From: Pseudorasbora parva
Lineage: Eukaryota > Chordata > Actinopteri > Cypriniformes > Gobionidae
Reading direction: 5' to 3'
DNA length: 64,000 nucleotides
Assembly (NCBI RefSeq): GCF_024679245.1
Contig: NC_090174.1
Span: forward strand, 14,084,350-14,148,349
The notes beneath the pieces were generated by a model. It made no database searches. It had not been told where the DNA came from and saw nothing but the letters and a program-made list of their open reading frames with translations. The position numbers and the translations under genes are program-made. Shown here piece by piece: positions 54,924 to 64,000 of this stretch (positions are counted from its first letter, which is position 1; each line of letters starts with the position of its first letter).

Positions 54924-57161
54924 TTAAGGTGCCCTAGAATTAAAAATGTAATTAACCTTACCATGGTGAAATAATAAGAGTTCAATTCATGGACATCACA
55001 TACTGTGAGTCTCAAACATCATTGCCTCCTGCTTTCTATGTAAATCTCGCGAATCCAAAACTCCACGGAAAAAAGTGCTTCTCAACATAATGCCAACCGT
55101 GACGCAAACATTGGGGATCATTTATATGCACGCCCCCAACATTTGCATCTGTCCAAATATGTTAATTGTCAGGCGGAAATGGAGTGAATCATCAGGTAAA
55201 CAAGCTGCTCGCATGGACACACTTCATGTTCCAGGCTGTTCAGGAGACCTGAGGACTTTTCTACCCTTCCCACAGATAAAAAATGTCAACAGTAATGGTT
55301 GATGTTTATAATCCGATACCACAACAATTTAATTCAAGATCGTTCGTTTTTTCGGCCCATTTCAAGAAAGCTTCGCTCAGCGTCTTAAACTGAAGAAAGT
55401 GGCAACTATATAGTAGTGATTTATCCACTTATTGACTGTTTAAACAATTTCTGATTAAATTAAAAGTTTCTTAGAGAGACAGCATTGTCTAGATAACACA
55501 AGATGCTAGTACAGTAACAATAGGAAACACCAAGTACCATACAAAACTAAATAGTGTGTCTAATGAAAAAGGGTAATATTATTTTGTATTACAAAATACA
55601 ACCGTAGATACTTTGCTTAGATTCGTTCACTCGATCCTTCTAGCAAACGTCACCTTTTCCACCATATAAGTTAAAACGATAGTCATTTGACAAGGCTATT
55701 TATTTTGTAAAAATATGTTATATATTTATATTTTTGAGAACTGAAGTATGGTGTTTCCTATGATGTTTTTGCCTATTTGTATTTGAGATAAGGCTACATC
55801 ACAGTCACTGCATAGCCTACATTGTGACTAACGTTATATAAACATGCAATATCGTTGACAAAAAAGACAAGTCTAAAATGTAGGCTGAATTACACACTTT
55901 AAGCATAGACAGTAAAAGCATGGACAGAGCGTTCCCACAGACTTCAATGGCAGAAAATGAAGTCAATTAGAAGCACTCACTTCCTGATGGCTGAGCGAAC
56001 TGCGCCGGCTCAGACTGAGCTTGACGACATAGCTGTGACGTGAGCAACCTGTCTGACAGTTGTAGGTCTTCTAGTAGTTGTGGAAAGTGAAATCTGAATT
56101 ACGTTGTTTAAATGTTTTGTCCCATTGCTTTTGTCTAACTATAGGCTTCTCCCTATTCTTCTCCCTTGACTTTATCGGACTTTATGTCTCCACGTTCCCC
56201 TGACTGTTTCATAAACAGTAAAAGATAGCTTCTGAGTGTCTCCTGTCTATACGGTCATTTCTCAACTGTGCAACAGAGTCGCGTTGGTTATGACGCAATC
56301 GTTAGCCTATTTTTACAAAAACAGCTTCTACTGGGCGATAGTGTAAGAAACAAGGTAATGGAGCTTTTTATGCATTAAACAATGGACAAATGGAGTCTTT
56401 AAACGCCTGAGATGTAAAGTTATTCACTGTCAAAGTTACTTAAAAATGAATGGGAGTCAATGGGATGCTAACAGTAGGTGATGGCTTGGTTAGCAATGGC
56501 CGCCCCGGTGGAACGCTTTCCCAGGGCTAGATTACCCCCTTGACTTTAAGCAGAACATCTCAAATGGAGATTGATGAAATGCAGCTTACTTGTTTATTGG
56601 TGTTTTCAGATCGTCAGTGCGCGAGAGAGAGCTCGTGTGCATATGGTTGCCAGATTGCACATGTTTAGGTAAAAACCGAAGAGTATATAGGTTTCTTTTT
56701 ACAGAAAAGCTCTGTTTGGGGGTTTTAATTACTGAAATCTGGCAACTGCACGAACGCGAGCCCTTTCTCGCGCGCTGATGATCTGAAAACACCAAATAAA
56801 CAAGTAAGCTGCATTTTATCAATCTCCATTTGAGATGTTTTGCTTAAAGTTGTATTTAGTCGGTTTGTGTTCTGTCAGGACGGTCAGGACTCACAAGCCG
56901 CTTTACTGAACTGCTGTGAGCTGTGAGCTGCTGAAATAAGCCAATCAGAGCAGAGCTCAACATTAATATTCATTATAATATTAATTGACTCCAAATAAGG
57001 CAAAAACAGAGCATTATATCCTAGGGACAATTTATAGGGTTGTAAATGGACCTGTAAAACTGTATCTGACATTTTTTTCCCTTAAATAAGCCGCATACCC
57101 TCTATGTAGATATCAGAGAACAACTAACATTTTGTTTCAAATCATTCTAGGGCACCTTTAA
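54924..57161. mobile_element. TTAA-bounded element (family E), 2.2 kb, composite
   Basis: The left end is TTAAGGTGCCCTAGAAT and the right end its inverted copy ATTCTAGGGCACCTTTAA. The interior contains at least one further repeat (about 55905-56530) and a strong inverted repeat at 56540-56852. No transposase is seen; the short open frames at 56586-56822 fall on the inverted repeat. Confidence 0.65.
56540..56852. repeat. Inverted repeat with arms of about 95 bp
   Basis: ACATCTCAAATGGAGATTGA...GTTTTCAGATC (from about 56555) is repeated in reverse complement at 56770-56845. The spacer is about 120 bp. Confidence 0.75.
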
Positions 57162-58007
57162 CACTTTTATACTGTTTTGGTCCGTTTTTGCAATAAATTC
57201 CTCTGACGTGTACTTTTATTTGCCTTTTATGTATTGTTAAGAAATCGGGTAGGTTTAGGGTAGGAGTTGGGTTAGTTGCTCCAAAATATAAAAGTAGCCT
57301 ATAAATATTCATAAAATCATGTCTACTTTTAAACATGCAAAGAATAAATTGCATTTTGATCTGACGCATTAGGCAAATAATTAAAATGAATGGAGAACCC
57401 TGCGCGTTCAAAAATTACGCTATAAAGGGGTATCCCGTGCTTTAAAAAGTGATGCAGAGGGGTCCTGACCGAGTGTCAATATGTTGAAAAGTTGGGAGTG
57501 AGACCGTGTTGAATAATCAGCATTTCGCTTGCGTATTTTAAATTATCTGTCCAATATTTAACAACTCAAGCCATCACTGCTGCTGCTTCACAACAAGTTG
57601 CTTTTTTTTCTGCTTTTAGGTACAATGCAGAAGTATAAATCAGCCCTTTGGGTGCCATTTAGGACAGGGCCATGTGCCCCTTCACAGAGTGGAGTGGGAT
57701 ACGATTTTCAGCAACTTCATGCCATGTCATAATTACATAATTATTCAGAACTGTAAAAAGCCTTCAAGCACTTGTGGAACTTGTAATTGTAACGTGTAAA
57801 CAGTCCGTTGACTGTGTGCTGTGTGCGACTTTCCAGTTCCCGCTGGATTTTGTCCTCTGCATATAAGCTTAATAAAGCCTGAATCTCGTCGTCGGCCTAT
57901 CGTCATATTTTTTAAACTCCATTCTTCATTCGAATAGCAAACAACTCTTACTGCACGCACCGCAACAGACTTTTAAAATAATAGTTGAAATAAAATGCTA
58001 CGTGAAG
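57162..58007. other. Intergenic stretch
   Basis: No supported gene. A GGGTGCCATTTAGGACAGGG block at about 57649 resembles the start of family F (near 40440) in reverse. Confidence 0.3.
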
Positions 58008-58712
58008 TAGAGGTGGGAGTAAGTCACACATGTCCAAGTCACAAGCAAGTCTCAAGTCTTAACCTTCAAGTCTCCAGCAAGTCCAAGTCATTTGTTGTGA
58101 CAACTGAGTCAAGTCAAGTCAAGTCACTGCTTTATGTCAAGCAAGTCAAGTCAAGTCATAGCTTAGGTCAAGTAAGTCACTGGCAAGTCATACAAATGTT
58201 TGATTATTCAACTGAATTTATATACTAAAATGAGCTACAACAACAGTAGTTGTATGGACTATGGGAGTTTTATTTGCAACAAAAAATGCAACATGCATTT
58301 CTACCCAAAAAAGGTGTCCACATACAGCTGAGTTGTTAATACAATAAAAATCTAAAAATTTCAAATAAATAAATTAAAACTACATCACCTAAAATGGAAA
58401 TGCAACTGAAATTTGGCCAATATATTGGGTGAGATAAATTATCTTTGTATTATTTGAATGTTCTCTCTCCTTAGTCCTGTACAGCGTGACAAGGTGATGT
58501 TTAATATAATGATTAACATTAATTATGATATTACATTTTGCTGGTACAATGTCAACAGTTTACAACAAGAAGCATAAAAACTGAGCAAAATTATTGAAAA
58601 TAAGTGCCAGAGAAAATACTTTACATTGTGTCGAGATTTTTAAATAAATAAAATATATATATACAATATAGAAACAAACAATCTGTGAACTGAGATACTA
58701 ACACTTCCTTTA

Positions 58713-58748
<36 letters not shown>

Positions 58749-59317
58749 TGATACGCTGTCGTAACGCTCACAGGTGTCTTCACCAAAACTGGTTAATTAT
58801 TCAACAAGAGAAATATGCAGATATCCATCATTGTGCAACACAAGTCGGATACCACATTTCAACTTACAGCGCTTGACGGTGTCGTAGTGAAGAGATTTCA
58901 TTGCTAAAAATGATGGATACAGTGCGACCGGAACCCGCCAAATCTGCACTGAGCACGAGTACGAGTACGAGGTACGAGTACGAGGCGAGCATGGGCACGC
59001 GGTGTGATCCGTTAGTAACTGATTACCATGGAAACTTTGCGTAGGCAGCTCCCTTCATGTTCATTCATGACTGTCTCCATTAGCGTTCTCTGCTTGCCTG
59101 CTGCGTCACAAGGTTAGCTTGCGGTGCGTTCAAAAACAATATTTATTTACAAAAACAATTTATTTCGAGTCATTTAACTCAAGTCCGAGTCAAGTCTCAA
59201 GTCATGAATATCAAGTCAAAGTCAAGTCTAATCTTTTATTAATATTTGTCAAGCAAGTCTCAGGTCCTAAAATGTGCAACTTAAGTCAAGTCATGTGACC
59301 CGAGTCCCCCACCTCTG
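58008..59317. mobile_element. hAT-like element with AAGTC-rich ends and 8-bp target duplication
   Basis: The ends are TAGAGGTGGGAG and CCCCCACCTCTG. Flanks ACGTGAAG (58000-58007) and ACGTGGAG (59318-59325) agree at 7 of 8 positions. Both subterminal regions are packed with CAAGTC words, a pattern expected of transposase-binding subterminal repeats. An AC microsatellite (58714-58746) lies inside. No transposase is encoded. Confidence 0.8.
58714..58746. repeat. AC dinucleotide microsatellite
   Basis: About 16 CA units within the hAT-like element. Confidence 0.9.
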
Positions 59318-59922
59318 ACGTGGAGTCAACCAATTAAAATGGTGTGTGAACTCAACCAATCAGCATGGCCAGCACCCAAGTCCCACTCACGAAAGTTCAT
59401 GAACTTTGAAAAAGTACTACCTGACGAGCAGGGACTTTCTGAGGGGAAATTTTTTATCCGAAACTTCATTTAGACCTTCGTCCCTGTGGTCGAAACACAC
59501 AAAGTACCCCCCTGATGTTCCTAGTTCCCGGGGAAACACGGCTATACAGAGCTATATCTGTACTTCATACAAAACTATTCACAGAGGACCACAGTTGCAA
59601 CACATCACCGCTTGAACTATATGCTTTTGACATTTTTGCAATGAATAGATTATTGTGATTCCTTTTGTGTCTGTCTGTTAGGTTTTTATTTATAACTACA
59701 TATTTTTAAGAAATGGTTATGGGTAGGTTTAGAGGGAGGAGTGGGATTAGCGAGAGTGGGATATATTTTTAATGCTATAGCCTATTTGTTACTAAAAGTG
59801 TCCCTTAATGATTTGACAGGTTTATGGTTACACTTAGTATGCATTCCAACTCGTCATATCTAGTATTAGGTTTATTATAGTAGGTAGTATAAGATGATGC
59901 ATTTACTATTGTTTTTGTGGTA
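59318..59922. other. Intergenic stretch
   Basis: No supported gene or terminal repeats. Confidence 0.35.
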
Positions 59923-60218
59923 ACACTTTAGAATAATGGTCGTTAGTTAACTACATTAACTAATAATGAACTGCACTTATAAAACATGTATTTCTCTTTT
60001 ATTAATGTTCATTTCAACATTTACTAATGCATTACTAAATCATGTTAACATTAGTTAATGCACCGTGAACGAACATGAACATACCATGAACAGCTGTATT
60101 TTTATCAACTAATGTTAACAAAGATTAACAAATACAGTAACAAATGTACTGCTCATGGTCAGTTCATGTTACTTAATACATTAACTAATGTTAACTAATG
60201 ACCATTATTCTAAAGTGT
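59923..60218. mobile_element. 296-bp MITE with long terminal inverted repeats
   Basis: ACACTTTAGAATAATGGTC at the left is matched by GACCATTATTCTAAAGTGT-type sequence at the right; similarity goes on inward through TTAGTTAAC words. It is non-coding and its superfamily is unclear. Confidence 0.75.
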
Positions 60219-61786
60219 TTCTGTTTTTGTAAGTTTTTTTTTTTTTTAAGAAGCCATTTACTTCCGTTCACAGATAGGAAAATGAGGTTTGCAAGGGTCC
60301 TGTACTGGGAATATCATATAGAAACTGGCAGGCTATGAGCAAGGACATGATGTAAATGCAAATCATACGGCACAGTCTGTCTCCTCCTGGCTCTGTGCCA
60401 TAGCAACCACAGTCTCATTTCAAATGTGTCATGCTGCATTATCATCATACACACATGCAGGCATTCACACACACATGCTTACAGTTCAGTGTTTTTTTTT
60501 TTTTTTTTCAACTTTTGTCTGACACTTTGACCAGAAGCCAAACTGAATGACAGAGCATAACTGATGTCTTCCTTGGTTTTCAATGAAACTTAAGTAGTAC
60601 CAATTGTTGTATAATACAAGAAATACATTTTCTAAAGTCAATAAACAACACATTACAATAATGAGCATTTGTTCAAGTCTCCCCACATACAAGAAAATAA
60701 GATCATATAACTGCACTAAGGATACACTTAAATGCTTAAAACTAATCCAATTTAATTACATCTAATTATATTTAAACATTTATAGAGGACTAGACCAATC
60801 CACATAGACATTAATCCAGGCAGAATTTATTTATATGTCTTTCAGTAAATTGGCACATTGAATAATTATGGAACCTAGTTTCCCTCTAGACACATTAGAG
60901 AGAAAATGAGGGAGGGAAAGAAAACTGATGAATGCCACTGACTTACAAATGGATTCCCTTAACAATAGATTGAAGTGACAGCAAACAAAGCAGGTCATTT
61001 GACTATTTAATTATTTAATGCAAAGTCTTCAAATATACACTTATGTAATATCACTTGCATTGTAGAATATTCAAGACAAAAAGACAATGCAAATCAGTTT
61101 TTCTCAGTCGCTTTGGTACATTTCTCAAAACACAACTGAAATTCTCAAAACTACTTGTTCGACCTTCACATCTAGTCACTTGTGGACATAATAGAAGCAA
61201 TTTCTTATTCTTTCAAACAAATTAGAAATGCTTTGGTACATTCATGCAATTGTTTATGTACAGTTCTCTGCTGTTTCCTACATTATTGATTGCTATAATG
61301 TCATGTTGCTCAAAATGAATTACACTGGTTCTCTGTTGAATAGTCTTACCCCTCAGAACATCTATAGGCATTGGTTCATGTGTTAATTGGGTCATTAAAT
61401 GCAAAGTTGTTGAACTAGTTTTTTTATAATGTGTTAAATATATGTTCTATACATTTCTATTAGTTTTTTTTTTTTTTTTTTTTTTTTTGTAAATGTGTCC
61501 TAAATTGATGAATTGTGCAGATCAATCTTGAATTTCACTAATGAAAGGAAATGTAAATCAACCAATGATTCAACCAGCTCAGAGATGCATGCCATGAATC
61601 TTCATTTGGAAAGCGTATAGACAGAGCACAACACAGAGTTACAAGATCTTATAATGGAAATAAAGCAAGAACAAAAACAGGGTCAACACCCAGAAAGAAG
61701 AAGGGGGGGGGGGGGTAAGGATGTGTGATGGAAGGGTAAAGATGAGTAAAGATTATTCAAGCATTTAGTACATAGAACAGGTATGT
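60219..61786. other. Intergenic stretch with homopolymer runs
   Basis: Poly-T runs lie near 60235, 60491 and 61467, and a poly-G run at 61703-61715. No gene is supported. Confidence 0.35.
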
Positions 61787-61843
61787 ACACTCACCTAAAG
61801 GTTTTTTTAACACCTGTTCAATTTCTCATTAATGTAATTATCT

Positions 61844-61844
<1 letters not shown>

Positions 61845-61916
<72 letters not shown>

Positions 61917-61917
61917 C
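61845..61917. repeat. ATCA tetranucleotide microsatellite
   Basis: About 18 AATC units lie within the left end of the Tc1, where the copy at 42.27 kb has only one or two. Confidence 0.9.
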
Positions 61918-61993
61918 ATGGCTGTTGCTTCAATGCATTTAGGGCTGTGGTCCTGGTCAAGACAATCTCCTGAACTCCAAACTGAATGTCAGA

Positions 61994-62218
61994 ATGGGAA
62001 AGAAAGGTGATTTAAGCAATTTTGAGCGTGGCATGGTTGTTGGTGTCAGACGGGCCAGTCTGAGTATTTTACAATCTGCTCAGTTACTGGGATTTTCACG
62101 CACAACCATTTCTAGGGTTTACAAAGAATGGGGTGAAAAGGGAAAAACATCTAGTATGTGGCAATCCTGTGGGCAAAAATGCCTTGTTGATGCTAGAGGT
62201 CAGAGGAGAATGGGCTGA
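61994..62218 (+). pseudogene. Tc1 transposase N-terminal fragment
   Basis: MGKKGDLSNFERGMVVGVRR opens the frame at 61994, followed by a helix-turn-helix (SILQSAQLLGFSRTTISRVY). It stops at 62218. Only the DNA-binding part is represented. Confidence 0.8.
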
Positions 62219-62465
62219 CTGATTCAAGCAGATAGAAGAGCAACTTTGACTGAAATAACCACTCGTTACAACAGAGGTATGCAGCAAAGCATTTGTGAAG
62301 CTACTGCAAGATGCCATCCTATCAATATGGGCCAACATTTCTAAAGAATGCTTTCAGCACCTTGTTGAATCAATGTCACGTAGAATGAAGGCAGTTCTGA
62401 AGGTGAAAGGGGGTCAAACACAGTATTAGTATGGTGTTCCTCATAATCCTTTAGGTGAGTGTTTT

Positions 62466-63070
62466 TCAAAAATGTGCACTGACTCTAATACTGTATACTT
62501 ACTGTAATACTTAATTTTACAGTATCATATTACACTTGCATTTTACAGTATATAGTAAATGCACTTTATACAGATACTACTCTGATCACAAAAAACACAT
62601 TCACTACATATAAAGTGTATATGTATATGTAGTCTTGTTTTTTTATTTTATATAGCACAACGACATTGTACGGTAATTTGTTGACAGACCAACAGTAAAA
62701 GTATAACTGTGAATCCTGTCCAGTCTTTTGCAATCAGGACCCAATAATCTACAGTAATGCATCAATTTGTACTGTTAAAATTAATATATGCCATGCAGAA
62801 AATGTGCAGTCTTGTGCATTTTCAGTCATCAAAATCACAGCCATAGTTTAGATCTGAAAATACTGACACAGTACACTGTTAAATTTTGATTTGATTTGAT
62901 CTTGTTTGTGAACAATGACACAAGGACTTGTCATTTTGGTGGCACTGATATGTTCATTGATATAAATACTCTACTTTGAAAGGTGAACAAGGGATTTTAA
63001 TCATCTAGTTAGAAGTTACAGGCTTTTGCAGGTAATCCATTTTGTGGTGCTGTTTGTAAGAATTGTTCGA
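62466..63070. other. Intergenic AT-rich stretch
   Basis: No gene or repeat boundary was recognised. Confidence 0.35.
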
Positions 63071-63248
<178 letters not shown>

Positions 63249-63334
63249 TAAGTTTATATATACAGATTTAGTACATTTTAGTACAGTGAACCCATTGTAG
63301 TGTTCAAGAATCCAATTTGAAATGATTCAAAGTT

Positions 63335-63452
63335 TGTGACATAGTGCATTATCCTGCTGGAAGAAGTCGTCAGAGGATGGTGGTCATAAAGGGATGGACA
63401 TGGTCAGAAACAATGCTCAGGTAGGCCGTGGCATTTAAATGATGCCCAATTG
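63335..63452 (-). pseudogene. Tc1 transposase fragment, minus strand
   Basis: The minus-strand frame reads PIGHHLNATAYLSIVSDHVH, and the DNA corresponds to 43715-43820 of the Tc1 copy at 42-44 kb. It is cut on both sides. Confidence 0.7.
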
Positions 63453-63539
63453 GCCTCGTCAGACACAGACAAGGACACAGAGGGATTAGTGCTAGTGCAA
63501 GTTTTATTATCAGAGGTTTCAGACACAGGTGATACTTAG

Positions 63540-63690
63540 AGGGATGGTGACACTCAGACGAAGGACGACGATTGTGAAGACGATGAAGGTGAAGACGAAG
63601 AGGACGATGATGATGAAGACGAAGATGGGAACAGGCGAAGGAAAGAGTCTGGAGGAAGACTAGGGAGAAGGAAATGTCAAAATGCCTGAA
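63540..63690 (+). repeat. Purine-rich GAAGACGA stretch
   Basis: Repeated GAC, GAT and GAA triplets would encode Asp/Glu on one frame (DDDCEDDEGEDEE). It ends at a stop just before the Tc1 fragment. It is probably a low-complexity sequence and not a gene. Confidence 0.4.
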
Positions 63691-64000
63691 GTCCAGTGTC
63701 AAGTGATGGTCTGGGGTGCCATGTCAGCTGCTGGTGTTGGTCCACTGTGTTTTATCAAGGGCAGGGTCAATGCAGCTAGCTATCAGGAGATTTTGGAGTA
63801 CTTCATGCTTCCATCTGCTGAAAAGCTTTATGGAGATGAAGATTTCGTTTTTCAGCACGACCTGGCACCTGCTCACAGTGCCAAAACCACTGGTAAATGG
63901 TTTACGGACCATGGTATTACTGTGCTCAATTGGCCTGCCAAATCTCCTGACCTGAACCCCATTGAGAATCTGTGGGATATTGTGAAGAGAAAGTTGAGAG
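63690..64000 (+). pseudogene. Tc1 transposase fragment of a second family, running off the window
   Basis: The plus-strand frame gives VMVWGAMSAAGVGPLCF (from about 63700), then FQHDLAPAHSAKTT (about 63852-63893) with the second Asp, and [17 protein letters not shown] up to the window edge. The stretch shown is open, so the status of the rest cannot be judged. The N-terminal half is missing upstream. Confidence 0.8.

Larger units (their letters stand above)
61787..62465 (+). mobile_element. Internally deleted Tc1-like element
   Basis: The ends CACTCACCTAAAGG (about 61790) and CCTTTAGGTGAGTG (ending about 62461) are inverted. The transposase N-terminal part (61994-62280) joins directly to the last codons (from about 62303), so most of the catalytic domain is gone. 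An ATCA microsatellite has expanded within the left terminal region. It is the same family as 42209-44110. Confidence 0.85.

Noticed and set aside
63540..63690. An acidic protein domain
   Set aside because: The Asp/Glu run comes from a low-complexity GA-rich stretch, ends in a stop, and lies between two Tc1 fragments.

Overview
The window reads as vertebrate, almost certainly teleost and most likely cyprinid, nuclear DNA. The supporting signs are DIRS-type and BEL/Pao retrotransposons, many Tc1-like elements, hAT-like elements with 8-bp target duplications, TTAA-bounded miniature elements, tRNA-derived SINEs with an L2-type tail, and long AT, AC and ATT microsatellites. I found no convincing multi-exon host gene. 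Nearly all recognisable coding sequence belongs to transposable elements, and most of it is broken. Three short exon-like pieces are listed as weak candidates.

Layout. 0-7.8 kb: a hAT-like element (88-1688), a TTAA-bounded element (2604-3353), a 5S-like SINE fragment (3430-3655), a purine-rich stretch and a candidate solo LTR (6251-6785). 7.87-18.2 kb: a minus-strand DIRS element (gag, reverse transcriptase, then its right terminus) split by a complete BEL/Pao element (8890-16447). The BEL element has two 403-bp LTRs that look identical, a 5-bp target duplication (CAGTC), and one long gag-pol frame with a single frameshift near its end. 20.4-25.1 kb: a second minus-strand DIRS copy with both inverted terminal repeats, an internal complementary region, and remnants of gag, RT, RNase H and tyrosine recombinase. 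25.8-28.5 kb: a SINE, a third DIRS terminus and a degenerate GGCCT-rich repeat array. 29.5-35.8 kb: nested DNA transposons, including a hAT-like element with a perfect 8-bp target duplication that holds a long-inverted-repeat element, which in turn holds a remnant hAT. A Tc1 copy follows. 35.8-46.1 kb: microsatellites, two Tc1 elements (one carrying a SINE, one carrying a 705-bp copy of DNA found 2.7 kb away), and several MITEs. 47.4-59.3 kb: TTAA-bounded elements including a 1.55-kb palindrome, another Tc1, a fourth DIRS terminus, LINE/SINE tails, and a hAT-like element with AAGTC-rich ends. 59.9-64 kb: MITEs, Tc1 fragments and a 130-bp AT tract inside a perfect inverted repeat.

How the parts relate. 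The window is a stratigraphy of insertions. Target duplications, LTR identity and interrupted reading frames give relative ages: the BEL insertion is younger than its DIRS host; the SINE is younger than the Tc1 at 37.7-39.3 kb; the 705-bp insert is younger than the Tc1 at 42.2-44.1 kb. All four DIRS termini lie in the same orientation. Two of them share an identically spaced CCAAT / ATTGG / CGTCATGACG / TATAAA promoter-like module. All coordinates were read by eye; family names rest on motif recognition, not on database searches.
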